A stretch of 52,073 bases of DNA, from the NCBI GenBank assembly GCA_017540175.1, contig JAFYBN010000076.1:1-52073 (forward strand), given 5' to 3'. The notes under the pieces were generated by a model that saw only the letters and a program-made list of their open reading frames with translations, was not told the DNA's origin and searched no databases. Shown piece after piece: positions 1-8,905 of the stretch. The position numbers and the translations under genes were made by a program. The stretch comes from Clostridia bacterium (GTDB lineage Bacteria; Bacillota; Clostridia; Oscillospirales; CAG-272). The first letter of the stretch is position 1. Every line of letters begins with the position of its first letter.

Positions 1-2146
1 CGGGAGAGTCGGTGCCGTATAACTCAACTTCCGCAACGTCGCCGTGGTTGTCGGTGTTGTAGTAGAAGTAGTACTGGTAGCCGTCGTTGTTCTCGAAGTC
101 GGTGATGACGTAGGAATCGGGAGCCGTGCCCTCGACGTCGGACTTCCAGAGCGTCACAGCGGTGTCAACGTTGTCTTCGTTGTTGCCTCTGATCTCGGCG
201 CCCTTGAAGCGGCCGTTCCAGTCGGCATCCACATAGCGGGAGAGGATCGCGACTTTTTCAAGCACGACCTTCCTGCCCATATCCATGCCGCAGTAGCCGT
301 CGCCCTGTCCGAGCGGATCGAAGAACGTGGCGGGGTTGCCGTCAAACGCGGCGGCAGCGCCGGCAGCGGCGTTTCCGCCCCAGCCGGTCTCGTTGCCGAT
401 CACGGTGCCGACGAGCGCGTTTCCGGATTCGCCGGAAGCCGGGTAAGTGTAGGTGGGTTCAGCGGGAGCGGGTTCTTCAACGGCCGCGCCCGTCACTTCC
501 GCGACGACGTTCTGATATTCCTTCAGAACTTCGCCGTCGGTGAGAGCGACCTGATAAAGCTTCGCGCCGACGACGCGGAATTCGCAGCCCGCGCCGAGGG
601 ATTCGGAGGGATACGCCGGGTTCAGACCGATGCCGAGCACCTCGGGAAGCGCGCTGCCAAGGTTGAATTCACCTTCGCCGTAGAGGCCGTAGGAGGTAAG
701 CTCGCCGTTCATGTAAACGTTCAGGGTGTTGGTCGCCTTATCGTAGGTGCCGACGAGATGCAGGAGCTTGCCAGCCTCGTAGAACGCCGGACCCTTTTCA
801 GCGCTGTTGAACGCGGCGCCCGCGTACTTGCCCCAGCCGTATTCGGCGGCGGAGTTGTCGGTCGTGCCGATCTGGAACTGGAGCTGCTTTATGTCGGTAC
901 CGCCGTTGCGGTAATACAGGGAGGAGCCGCCGCCGTTGCAGCAGGTGATGATGCCGGAGGTGCCTTCCGTAAGCCCTTCGAGCTCGATGGTGATTTCATA
1001 GGTACAGCCGTTCAGGAGCCATCCGCCGAGGCCTTCGCCGTCCGTGAACGGGAGGTTGATGAGGATGCCTTCCTGATCCGCGTCGCCGACGAATGCCGTG
1101 ACGTCGTAAGCCGTTCCGTCCACCGTGACGGTGGTGGCGACGACGTCGCCAGCCTGAATGCTCGTGTCGAGGTTGCCCTGCTTGTCATAGACGCCGCCGT
1201 CCTTGAAGCCGAGGTCAAACCACGGCGCGGGAACGGAAGCCGCCGCTTCGACAGGACCTCTCGTGCGGTATTCGATCACTTCCTCGGCGATTTCCGCCGG
1301 AGCATCGACCACGGTGACCTCGGGCTTGATGCCGGTGATCGTGCTGATCACGTTCTGGTATTCTTCCGCGACTTCGGCGGAGGTCAGAGCGACCTTGTAG
1401 AGCTTCGCGCCGACGACGCGGAACTCGCAGCCGATGCCGAGAGATTCGGAGGGATACGCCGGGTTCAGACCGATGCCGAGCACGTCTTCATAGCCGTTGC
1501 CGAGCTTGAATTCGCCGTCTCCGTAGTAGCCGGAGGTGCCGAGCTCGCCGTTGAGGTAGACGTTCAGCATTTTCGTTTCGGGAACGTAGGTCCCGACGCA
1601 GTGCAGAACGCTGCCCGTCGTGAAGTACACGGGACCGTCGGCCGCGTCGGACGCGCCCGCGCCCGCGTAGCTGCCCCAGTGGTTGGTCGCCGCGGCGTTG
1701 TCGGTCGTGCCGATCTGGAACTGGAGCTGCTTCTTGTCGCCGCCGTTGCGGTAATACAGGGACGAGCCGCCGCCGTTGCAGCAGGTGAAGAAGCCGGACG
1801 TTCCGCTCGTGAGACCTTCCAGCTCGACGGTGAGCTCGAACGTGCAGCCGCCGAGCAGCCATGCGCCGTATTCTTCCTCATCGTTGAACGGGAGGTTGAC
1901 GAGGATGCCTTCCTGGTCGTCGTCGCCGACGAAGGCGGTTACGGGATACGCGGTTCCGTCATAGGTGACGGTGGTTTCGACGACGTCGCCGATCTGGATC
2001 TCGCAGTCCAGATTGCCCTGCACGTCGTATACGTCGCCGTCCTTGTAGCCGAGTTCAAACCACGGCGTCGGGACGTCTGCCGCCGCGGGGATCACAAGAA
2101 GCGCGAGAAGCGCTGCCGCGGCAAGAACAATAAAGAGTTTCTTCAT
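1..2146 (-). CDS. Secreted protein with two LamG-like domains and a discoidin-like domain (C-terminus off the left edge)
   Basis: Open frame from an ATG at 2146 leftward to the window edge, 715 codons with no stop; the protein continues outside. The first ~22 residues (MKKLFIVLAAAALLALLVIP) are a signal peptide. Two concanavalin/LamG-like modules of ~280 residues follow. They are clear duplicates, with the same DNA stretches recurring exactly 840 bases apart (for example near 911 and 1751); each carries a TCCNGGGSSLYYRNGG core and an LNVYLNGEL or LNVYMNGEL strand. Around residue 570 (ETGWGGNAAAG, then FDGNPATFFDP) a discoidin/F5-8C-like carbohydrate-binding fold begins. The likely role is binding glycan outside the cell; no catalytic domain is visible in the part seen. 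An ideal promoter lies just upstream and resembles those of the next two leftward units. Fold class is fairly sure, ligand unknown. Confidence 0.85.
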   Translation of the reverse strand, partial: MKKLFIVLAAAALLALLVIPAAADVPTPWFELGYKDGDVYDVQGNLDCEIQIGDVVETTVTYDGTAYPVTAFVGDDDQEGILVNLPFNDEEEYGAWLLGGCTFELTVELEGLTSGTSGFFTCCNGGGSSLYYRNGGDKKQLQFQIGTTDNAAATNHWGSYAGAGASDAADGPVYFTTGSVLHCVGTYVPETKMLNVYLNGELGTSGYYGDGEFKLGNGYEDVLGIGLNPAYPSESLGIGCEFRVVGAKLYKVALTSAEVAEEYQNVISTITGIKPEVTVVDAPAEIAEEVIEYRTRGPVEAAASVPAPWFDLGFKDGGVYDKQGNLDTSIQAGDVVATTVTVDGTAYDVTAFVGDADQEGILINLPFTDGEGLGGWLLNGCTYEITIELEGLTEGTSGIITCCNGGGSSLYYRNGGTDIKQLQFQIGTTDNSAAEYGWGKYAGAAFNSAEKGPAFYEAGKLLHLVGTYDKATNTLNVYMNGELTSYGLYGEGEFNLGSALPEVLGIGLNPAYPSESLGAGCEFRVVGAKLYQVALTDGEVLKEYQNVVAEVTGAAVEEPAPAEPTYTYPASGESGNALVGTVIGNETGWGGNAAAGAAAAFDGNPATFFDPLGQGDGYCGMDMGRKVVLEKVAILSRYVDADWNGRFKGAEIRGNNEDNVDTAVTLWKSDVEGTAPDSYVITDFENNDGYQYYFYYNTDNHGDVAEVELYGTDSP

Positions 2147-2206
2147 GTTTCTCCTCCGTTCGGATATGCCGGCTGATCACCGGATGATATGGACTTGCTA
2201 CTTACC

Positions 2207-2235
2207 ATTATATATGGTTGTGCATAAAAAGTCAA
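2207..2235 (-). promoter_or_regulatory. Sigma-A promoter of the left-edge LamG gene
   Basis: On the minus strand TTGACT (2230-2235), a 17-base spacer and TATAAT (2207-2212). An AAGCGC lies a few bases upstream of the -35, as at the two other leftward promoters at 7765 and 12130. The leader to the ATG is about 60 bases. Confidence 0.85.
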
Positions 2236-2314
2236 GTGCGGCGCTTAAAATTTCACACAGGTTTTTCCGTTTTATCCGGGCGGATGCGTCGGCGGCGGCT
2301 GCGCGCCGACAAAG

Positions 2315-2340
2315 AAAAACCGCCGTCCAGGGCGGTTTTT
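2315..2340 (-). terminator. Intrinsic terminator after the LamG-metallophosphoesterase gene
   Basis: AAAAACCGCC, six-base loop, GGCGGTTTTT: a perfect 10-base inverted repeat with T-runs in both directions, between the gene ending at 2394 and the promoter of the next leftward gene. Confidence 0.85.
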
Positions 2341-2393
2341 CCGTGGTCACTTGTTTCGGACCGGGGTCTCCGGGGGATCCCCCGTGGGATCGG

Positions 2394-5300
2394 TCAGCGC
2401 TTCTTCGAGACGATCAGGGCAGTGCCCAGAACGGCGACCAGCATGAGAGCGCCGCCTCCGATGAAGGAGCCGCAGCCGGATTTCTTCGCCGGCTCGGTTT
2501 CGGCGGGCGTCTTCGCGGGTTCGTTGTTCGCGGGCTCGGTCTGCGCAGGCTCGGTCTCCGCCGGTTCGGTATCAGCCGGTTCGGTCTCGACCGGTTCGGG
2601 CTCGGTGACCGCCGCCGGCGTCGCGGGGATGGTGAACTTGAACTGGTTTTCGGTGCGGTAGAACGCGTCGCGGGCGGTGGCGTAGTATTCGACTTCGACC
2701 GAATTCCCGTCCTCGGAGAAGTAGAACACGGCAACCAGTCCGTGCGGGCCGCCGCTCGCGTCGAGGCCCTGCGGGTCGATGAGTACCTGGGTCACAGTAT
2801 TGCCGGCGTCGCCCTTCGCCTGACGCATGACGATGTTGCCGCACGGGTCGTGGCCGCTGACCACGAACGCGATGTTCGCGTGCTTCGAGATCAGCTTGTT
2901 CCACATGTCGTCGCCGTTGTTGGTGCCGCCGGACTTGGAAGGCGGCACGACGTCGTTCGCGTCAAGCGTGGTGCCGTCGCGGAAGAAGTAGCAGTGCGTC
3001 GTGATGATCACGCGGTGATCGGGATGCGCGTCGATGATTTCGCCGGCCCAGTTCAGGATATCGTCGTCCGCGCCGTAATCGAGCGTGATCAGCAGGTAGT
3101 CGACGGAGCCCGCCTTGAAGGTGCGCCAAGTGTTCAGGATGGAATCCTGATAGAAGCCCTCGAACTGGCTCTTGTAGGCGTCCGTGGCGACGTTCTTCTC
3201 GTACTTGCCCACGGAGTCGTGATTGCCGCGGACCGCGGAATAGGGGATGACGCCGTCAAGCTTCGAGAACTCCGCCATCGCGGCGCTCCATTCCTTGTCG
3301 GTGTCGCTGTTGGTGATGTCGCCGAGGCCGAAGACGTATTGGATCTTCTTCGAATCCTTGTTTCCGAGGATCCAGTCGTAGAGCACGGGAAGCTTGTCGG
3401 GATAATACTCGGTCAAAATCTGGGTGTCGCCGACGAACGCGAAGGAGTAGGAATAATCGCCGACGGGTTCCTTCTCGGTGAGGAAGATCGGTTCGGTGTA
3501 AAGGGTGTAGTTGTTGCCGGAAAGGTCTGCGATGTTCTCGCCCTCCGCCACGTTGTCGAAATTGTAGAGAGCGGTCAGCTTCTTGCCGACGGCGTTCGCG
3601 CCGTCTTTGTACAGCACGGCGATGTCGTCCGCGGTCAGAACGTCCTGGAACAGGGCGATCTCACGGATCCTGCCCTTGAAGTACTGCCCGTTGCCCGAGC
3701 GGAGGTCGCCGCCCGCGACGACGTTGAGCTCGGACGCGAAGGTGTCGAACTCTCCGAACGCCTGCTCTCCGACGAATTCGCCGTTGACGTAGCAGGTCAC
3801 CGCCTCGTTCTCGGCGACGGTGAAGGCCAGATGCGCCCAGTCGCCGGTACGGATGTCGGCGTTTGTGAACTTCAAATCGACCGTGGTGTTGCTCAGGTCG
3901 GTATGATAGAATCTCGGAACGCCTCCCGTATGGATCTCGATGTTGACGCAGGGGACGCTGCCCTGGTAGTTGCCGAGAATGACGCCGCCGCGTTCAACCT
4001 GGCTCTTTGGCAGATAGACCCATGCGGAATAGGTGTAGGGGGTCTTGCCGAAGCCGTCTTCGTCGGTCATATAGATGGTCGCGGAATCGAAGCTCATGCC
4101 GCCTTCGATTTCGGGCTCGCTGTTCGCGATCGCGTCGGGATCGTAGATGTCCGGTTCGCCGATCAGGTCATATCCGTTGCCGGAGAGGTCGGCGTTCGGA
4201 TTCGAACCCGTCGTGAAGTCGTAGCTTGCGATCAGACCGGTCCCCGTGCCGCTCGCGACCTGTTCCGCAGTCAGAACGTCGGTGTACAGGTTGATCTTGT
4301 AGATCACGCCCTTGAAGAACTGCTCGTTGCCGCCGCGGTAGTCGCCGCCGATCATCTGCGCCTGTTCGGGGATGACCTCATCGGGAAGATCGGCCGCGCA
4401 GTCCATCTTGCCGGCCTCCACTCCGTCGACGTAGCAGGTGATGGTCTTCGCCACGGGATCCTGAACAAGGGTCACGAGGACCGGCACATCGGAGCGGACG
4501 TCGATCCCATCGAAGATGTGGTTATAAACGGTCTTCGCCGGATCCTGATAATAGAGACGGGGATGTCCGCCGGTCTGCAGTTCGAAGCTGATGCAGCAGT
4601 CGCCGCCCGCGTAGTTGCCGACGATCACGCCGGGACGGTTCGCGTATGAGGGATCCAGCTTCAGAAGCGCCTCAAAGGTCCTCAGCGTCTTGTCGAACGG
4701 TTTCGCCATCTGGATCGGCTTGTTGGGGTTGGAAACGAGGCCTTCCATATGGACGGCTTCCACGACCGTGAAGTCGATCGAAGCGATGATGTCGTAGCCG
4801 TCGTTTGCGAGGAGAAGGATCTTGTAGTTGCCGACGCTGAGCGCCGGGGCAAGCTCAATGTCTTTTCCGGGATAATCCTTCGCGTAGCGCCAGTCAATGG
4901 AGCTTTCCACGCCCGGCGTGTCGCTCTCATGATAGATGCCGACCCAGTCGAGGCCTTCTCCTCCCTTAACCGCGGCGATGATGTGCTCGCCTTCCTCGTA
5001 TTTATCCTTGGACAGGAAAAGCGTCTTTCCGCCTCCCGTCGCCGAGAGTTCAAATACGGTGGGCGGCTCGGCGTTGGGGTCTGAGATACTCATGTCGCCC
5101 ACAAGGTCATAACCGCCGCCGGAGAGATCGGCGCCCCGGTTCGAGGCGGCGGTGAAGTCATAGCTCGTGAGGAGTCCGGTGCCGGTCGCGGAAGCGACCT
5201 GATCCGCACTCAGCGCGTCGGAATACATTCTGACCTTATAGATCACGCCCTTGAAGAACTGGGCGTTACCGTCGCGGAAATCGCCGCCGATCATCTGCTC

Positions 5301-7361
5301 CTGCGCGGGGACGATCTCGTCCGGGAATCCTTCGGCGCAGTCCATCTTGCCGACTTCCTTGCCGTCGAGGTAGCAGGTGATGGTCTTCGAGGCGGGATCC
5401 TGAACGAGCGTCAGGCGGACAGGCGCTTCGGAACGCATGTCGACCTCGCTGAAGACGTGGTTGTAGACGGTTCCCGCTTCATCGGAATAGTAGAGGCGCG
5501 GATGACCGCCTGCCGCGAGCTCAAAGCTGATGGCGGCGGGCGAGCCGGCATAGTTGCCGACGATCACGCCGGGACGCTCCCCGTACGCGGGATCCAGCTG
5601 CACGATCACGTCAAAGGTCCTCGGCATCGCTTCCAGTGCCTTTGCGGTCTTGACCGGCTTGCCGGCTTCCGAAATCAGTCCCGTCGCGCCGGCTCCCACG
5701 GGTTCCATGGCGGCGGGCACATCGTCTTCGATCTCGCCTCCCTCGACAAACAGGTCGAAGCCGTTGCCGGAAAGGTCCTTGATGTTTTTGCCCGGCTTTG
5801 CATTCGTGAGATCGTAGTAGGCGACGATCTTTCCGCCGACCGCGTTCACGCCGTCCTTGTAAAGCGCGGCGACTTCGTCGGCCGTCAGGACGTTTTCGAA
5901 CAGGGCGACCTCGCGGATCCTTCCCTTGAAGTACTGCGCGTTGCCGCTGCGGAGGTCGCCGCCGACCGCTACGTTGATCTCGGTGGCGAAGGTTTCAAAT
6001 TCGCCGAACGCCCGCTCTCCGACAGCCTCGCCGTTGACATAGCAGGTCACGACGTCATTGTCGGAAACCGTGAAGGCGACGTGCGTCCAGCCGCCGCGAA
6101 CGTCGGCTTCCGTGAACTTCATGTCCGTAACGGTACCGCTGAAATCGATGTGATAGAATCTGGGAACGCCTCCCGCGTGGACCTCGATGCTGACGCAGGG
6201 AGAGGAATCCGTCTGAAAGTTTCCTATGATGACGCCTCCGCGGTCGGAGTGGGTTTTGGGCAGGTAGACCCACGCGGAGTAGGTATAGGGCGTCTTTGAG
6301 AAGCCGTCCTCAGTGGTCCAGTACTGGGTCAGAGCATCGAAGGTCAGACCGTCCGTGATATCGGCTTCCTTCACCCAGTCGGGGTCGTAGATTTCCATCT
6401 CGCCGACAAGGTCATAGCCGCTGCCGCTGAGATCCTTGTTCTGATCCGCTTCCGCGGTAAAGTCGTAACTCGCGAGGAGCCCCGTTCCGGTTCCGGAAGC
6501 GACCTGCTGTGCAGTCAGCGCGTCGGAATACAGCCTGACCTCGTAGATCAGGCCCTTGAAGAACTGCGCGTTGCCGTCGCGGAAGTCGCCGCCGATCATC
6601 TGCTCCTGCGGCGGGATGATCTCATCCGGGAAGCCCTCGGCGCATTCCATCTTGCCGACTTCCTTGCCATCGAGGTAGCAGGTGATGGTTTTCGTGCCCG
6701 GATCCTGAACGAGCGTCAACAGGACCGGATCCTTGGAGCGCACGTCAACCTCGGTGAAGACGTGGTTGTAAACATTGCCCGCGTCGTCCGAGTAATAGAG
6801 ACGCGGCTGCCCGCCGGCGCTGAGCTCGAAGCTGATGGCGGCGTTCGAGCCGGCGTAGTTCCCGACGATCACGCCGGGGCGGTTCTCATAATCGGGAGCG
6901 AGCTTGAGGAGGACTTCGAAGGTCCTCGGCATTTTATCAAACGCCTTCGCCGTCTTGACAGGCTTGTTCGGGTTGGAAACAAGGGCTGTCATCGGGGCGA
7001 CGTCCACGACCGTGAAGTCCACGGATGTGATGATATCGTAGCCGTCGTTTGCGAGGAGAATGGCCTTGTAGTTTCCTGCGGGAATCAGCACGCCGAACGC
7101 AAACGCCTCGCCGTTGTGATCCTTTACGTAATACCAGTCGATGGAGCCGGCATCGCCGGGCTTGTCGCCGTCATGGTACAGGCCGACCCAGTCGAGACCT
7201 TCTCCGGTCGCGGTCACGACGATGGGCTCGCCCACCTTATACTCGCTCTGTGACAGGGCGATCGTCTTTCCGTCGGCGGAATCCGCCGCGGAGACGGCAC
7301 ACAGACCGGACAGCACGGCGACCGTCAACGCAAGGAGCAGTACGGATATGATCTTTTTCAT
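2394..7361 (-). CDS. Secreted multi-LamG metallophosphoesterase with C-terminal membrane anchor
   Basis: 1655 residues. The ATG at 7361 is chosen because AAGGAAGG lies just upstream and a signal peptide (residues 1-24) follows. Rough order of modules: A1 (28-118, GLDWVGLYHDGD), LamG1 (124-310), LamG2 (335-540), LamG3 (558-740), A2 (769-865, GLDWVGIYHESD), LamG4 (872-1060), LamG5 (1085-1290), calcineurin-type phosphoesterase (1304-1560), Glu/Pro/Thr repeat linker (1580-1627), then GCGS, a ~20-residue hydrophobic helix and KKR at the end. Phosphoesterase motifs seen: FVGDTQ, GLGDITNSD, RGNHD (near 1380), ITTHCYFF and SGHD (near 1501), so the metal-binding set is complete. The family cleaves phosphomono- or diesters; the LamG modules probably dock it on glycan. 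Substrate unknown. It is transcribed divergently from the RpiR regulator through a motif-rich region shared with the solute-binding operon. Confidence 0.9.
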   Translation of the reverse strand: MKKIISVLLLALTVAVLSGLCAVSAADSADGKTIALSQSEYKVGEPIVVTATGEGLDWVGLYHDGDKPGDAGSIDWYYVKDHNGEAFAFGVLIPAGNYKAILLANDGYDIITSVDFTVVDVAPMTALVSNPNKPVKTAKAFDKMPRTFEVLLKLAPDYENRPGVIVGNYAGSNAAISFELSAGGQPRLYYSDDAGNVYNHVFTEVDVRSKDPVLLTLVQDPGTKTITCYLDGKEVGKMECAEGFPDEIIPPQEQMIGGDFRDGNAQFFKGLIYEVRLYSDALTAQQVASGTGTGLLASYDFTAEADQNKDLSGSGYDLVGEMEIYDPDWVKEADITDGLTFDALTQYWTTEDGFSKTPYTYSAWVYLPKTHSDRGGVIIGNFQTDSSPCVSIEVHAGGVPRFYHIDFSGTVTDMKFTEADVRGGWTHVAFTVSDNDVVTCYVNGEAVGERAFGEFETFATEINVAVGGDLRSGNAQYFKGRIREVALFENVLTADEVAALYKDGVNAVGGKIVAYYDLTNAKPGKNIKDLSGNGFDLFVEGGEIEDDVPAAMEPVGAGATGLISEAGKPVKTAKALEAMPRTFDVIVQLDPAYGERPGVIVGNYAGSPAAISFELAAGGHPRLYYSDEAGTVYNHVFSEVDMRSEAPVRLTLVQDPASKTITCYLDGKEVGKMDCAEGFPDEIVPAQEQMIGGDFRDGNAQFFKGVIYKVRMYSDALSADQVASATGTGLLTSYDFTAASNRGADLSGGGYDLVGDMSISDPNAEPPTVFELSATGGGKTLFLSKDKYEEGEHIIAAVKGGEGLDWVGIYHESDTPGVESSIDWRYAKDYPGKDIELAPALSVGNYKILLLANDGYDIIASIDFTVVEAVHMEGLVSNPNKPIQMAKPFDKTLRTFEALLKLDPSYANRPGVIVGNYAGGDCCISFELQTGGHPRLYYQDPAKTVYNHIFDGIDVRSDVPVLVTLVQDPVAKTITCYVDGVEAGKMDCAADLPDEVIPEQAQMIGGDYRGGNEQFFKGVIYKINLYTDVLTAEQVASGTGTGLIASYDFTTGSNPNADLSGNGYDLIGEPDIYDPDAIANSEPEIEGGMSFDSATIYMTDEDGFGKTPYTYSAWVYLPKSQVERGGVILGNYQGSVPCVNIEIHTGGVPRFYHTDLSNTTVDLKFTNADIRTGDWAHLAFTVAENEAVTCYVNGEFVGEQAFGEFDTFASELNVVAGGDLRSGNGQYFKGRIREIALFQDVLTADDIAVLYKDGANAVGKKLTALYNFDNVAEGENIADLSGNNYTLYTEPIFLTEKEPVGDYSYSFAFVGDTQILTEYYPDKLPVLYDWILGNKDSKKIQYVFGLGDITNSDTDKEWSAAMAEFSKLDGVIPYSAVRGNHDSVGKYEKNVATDAYKSQFEGFYQDSILNTWRTFKAGSVDYLLITLDYGADDDILNWAGEIIDAHPDHRVIITTHCYFFRDGTTLDANDVVPPSKSGGTNNGDDMWNKLISKHANIAFVVSGHDPCGNIVMRQAKGDAGNTVTQVLIDPQGLDASGGPHGLVAVFYFSEDGNSVEVEYYATARDAFYRTENQFKFTIPATPAAVTEPEPVETEPADTEPAETEPAQTEPANNEPAKTPAETEPAKKSGCGSFIGGGALMLVAVLGTALIVSKKR

Positions 7362-7736
7362 GACAATCCTTCCTTTCGTAAGCTTTGTGGTTCGGATATG
7401 ATTGGCTTTTGTTCCTGTTCTGCGGTTTGTCCGCGCCGGCGGCGTTTGCTGCCGCGGCGTCGGACGGGGGTCGGGGCGAAAGCGCGGCACACCCGCTGCT
7501 TTCGCGTGTTTGCTTACGAACGTATGCTTGGGTCACGGGCTTCCTGTTCTGCCGAATAAGTCCTCCTTTCGTAGAGAGGCTCGAACCTCCCGCGTCTTCC
7601 GAGGTCCGAGACGGGCCCCGACGGGTTCGGGGTAAAGCCGACGCCGTCTCCGCGGCACCGAGGAAAGCGGTGCTGCGCCGACGGGGGCAAAAAGGCTGCA
7701 TACGGTTCCGTCTTTGCGGCCGGGAATGTGCCGATA

Positions 7737-7750
7737 CGTCAATAATACGG
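7737..7750 (-). promoter_or_regulatory. Conserved early-leader element, copy A
   Basis: CGTCAATAATACGG (plus strand), ~15 bases downstream of the leftward -10. The same sequence with one change (CGTCAATAATATGG) lies at 12094-12107 in the solute-binding operon leader, and CTCTTTC stands between element and promoter in both. It could be an operator or an RNA-level element. Confidence 0.55.
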
Positions 7751-7764
7751 GGTTCTCTTTCTTG

Positions 7765-7793
7765 ATTATAGATCAAATTGAGCAAAAAGTCAA
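7765..7793 (-). promoter_or_regulatory. Promoter of the LamG-metallophosphoesterase gene
   Basis: Minus-strand TTGACT (7788-7793), 17-base spacer, TATAAT (7765-7770). It is preceded by AAGCGC and then the shared 41-base element. Confidence 0.85.
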
Positions 7794-7806
7794 GCACAGC
7801 GCTTCT

Positions 7807-7847
7807 TTTGTGAAAAAATAAAGCAACGCTCATTTCCCTGCATCAAA
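7807..7847. promoter_or_regulatory. 41-base shared upstream element, copy A
   Basis: Starts TTTGTGAAAAAATAAAGC and ends CTGCATCAAA. It matches 12172-12212 at 40 of 41 positions. Its left end stands 13 bases from the -35 hexamer of the leftward promoter, as in copy B. Flanking DNA is much less conserved, which points to a protein-binding site. The RpiR protein encoded 140 bases away is the obvious candidate ligand (inference). Confidence 0.7.
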
Positions 7848-7883
7848 TCCGCGAAAAGGCTGCGGGAACGCCGTTTCCCGCTT

Positions 7884-7898
7884 GATTTTCGAAAAAAA
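7884..7898. promoter_or_regulatory. Second candidate operator, RpiR promoter side
   Basis: GATTTTCGAAAAAAA begins 29 bases before the TTGACA of the rightward promoter. GATTTGTGAAAAAAA sits at exactly the same distance before the MFS promoter, and a near copy forms the left end of the 41-base element. Confidence 0.5.
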
Positions 7899-7912
7899 CC
7901 GAACGCACCGCA

Positions 7913-7941
7913 TTGACAACGGCGCGGCGTTTCGATATAAT
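7913..7941 (+). promoter_or_regulatory. Promoter of the RpiR regulator gene
   Basis: TTGACA (7913-7918), 17-base spacer, TATAAT (7936-7941). It lies inside an upstream extension of the reading frame, which fixes the true start at the later ATG (7984). Confidence 0.85.
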
Positions 7942-7983
7942 AAGAACGCACAACCGAAATCCTATCGAGGCAGGAAAGAGAGT

Positions 7984-8838
7984 ATGCGGAACAACATCGG
8001 ATTCGTCAACGCCCTGTTCAAAATCCGGGACGAAATGGACGGCATGACCTATACGCAGAAGCAGATCGCGTCCGGCATCCTCGCGGATCCCTCCGCGGTC
8101 ATCCGTTCGTCCCTGCGGCGCACGGCGGACAGGCTCGGGGTGTCCGAGGGAAGCATCATCAAATTCGCGAATATTCTCGGCTTCAGCGGATACAGCGCGC
8201 TCCGTCTCAACATCGCGCAGTGTCTGAGTCCGCACGAGATCGATTCCCCGCGGGAATCGAGCGGGGAGCACTCCGTTTTGACCGAGACGATGGAGAAAAT
8301 CATCCGGTCGATGGAGGTGACGTGCGATCTCGGAAACGACGCGGCGATCGAGACGGCGTCCCGTCTTCTGCGGGAAGCGAAGCGCGTGGAGGTTTACGGC
8401 GTCATCTCCTCGGCCGTCGTCGCGGTGGACAGCGCGTTCCGGCTCATGAAGCTCGGTTTTTCCGTGAAGGCGGAGACGGACCCGATCACCTGTCCGCTTT
8501 CCGCGACCCTTCTCGGTCCCGGGGACGCGGTCCTCGTGCTTTCCGCCACCGGCAGGACGCACGACGTCGTCCGCGCGGTACAGATCGCGAAGGACCGGGG
8601 AGCGTCCGTCATCAGCGTGACGGGAAACGCCGCGAGTCCGATCGCGAAGCTCTCCGACGCGACGCTTCTGACCGGGGATTCCGGCGCGAGCGTCACGAAC
8701 TTCTCTCACAACATCCGCTTCGTACAGATCTTCCTCGTGGAAGCGCTCTGCCGGCACATCGCCCTGTCCGACAAAGAGCGGCAGACGGAGCGTCAGGCGG
8801 AGATCGACCGCATCTGGGCGGAGTATTACAACACCTGA
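7984..8838 (+). CDS. RpiR/MurR-family transcriptional regulator with SIS domain
   Basis: 284 residues from the ATG at 7984 (AGGAAAG upstream). The N-terminal RpiR winged helix (about residues 1-80) shows MTYTQKQIASGILADP and the recognition region TADRLGVSEGSIIKFANILG; the SIS sugar-isomerase fold (about 115-245) shows VYGVISSAVVAVDSAFRL, VLSATGRTHDVVRAV and VISVTGNAASPIAKLSD. The length is normal. RpiR proteins sense phosphosugars through the SIS domain and repress or activate catabolic genes. Here it is divergent from a secreted phosphoesterase and close to solute-binding and OPA transporter genes that share its promoter motifs, so it probably controls them (inference). Family call is secure. 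Confidence 0.93.
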   Translation: MRNNIGFVNALFKIRDEMDGMTYTQKQIASGILADPSAVIRSSLRRTADRLGVSEGSIIKFANILGFSGYSALRLNIAQCLSPHEIDSPRESSGEHSVLTETMEKIIRSMEVTCDLGNDAAIETASRLLREAKRVEVYGVISSAVVAVDSAFRLMKLGFSVKAETDPITCPLSATLLGPGDAVLVLSATGRTHDVVRAVQIAKDRGASVISVTGNAASPIAKLSDATLLTGDSGASVTNFSHNIRFVQIFLVEALCRHIALSDKERQTERQAEIDRIWAEYYNT

Positions 8839-8848
8839 ATCCCCGAGA

Positions 8849-8894
8849 AGCGGGGCTGCTTAACTCCCAGGCAGCGGAGCAGCCCCGCTTTTTT
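8849..8894 (+). terminator. Intrinsic terminator of the RpiR gene
   Basis: AGCGGGGCTGCT pairs with AGCAGCCCCGCT (12 bases), followed by six T on the plus strand. The converging solute-binding operon ends 12 bases further on and may use the same hairpin. Confidence 0.85.
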
Positions 8895-8905
8895 CATGTC
8901 CGGGA

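Larger units (their letters stand above)
7362..7983. promoter_or_regulatory. 622-base divergent control region (LamG-phosphoesterase / RpiR)
   Basis: No gene is supported here. It holds a ~400-base leader for the leftward gene, a leftward and a rightward sigma-A promoter, and three short elements that recur in the same order and spacing at 11963-12392. The leader is GC-rich with scattered inverted repeats; I recognise no riboswitch class in it. Confidence 0.7.

Noticed and set aside
44-2176. Long plus-strand open frame opposite the left LamG gene
   Set aside because: It is antisense to a well-supported gene; the high GC content keeps the opposite strand open. It has no ribosome site and shows no domain.
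2145-4649. 834-codon plus-strand open frame
   Set aside because: Lies opposite the LamG-phosphoesterase gene, has a low-complexity Val/Asp/Arg composition, and overlaps its real promoter region and terminator.
7807-7847. Catabolite-repression (cre) site in the 41-base element
   Set aside because: The GCAACGCTC part looks somewhat like cre but lacks the TG..CG..CA framework in either direction.
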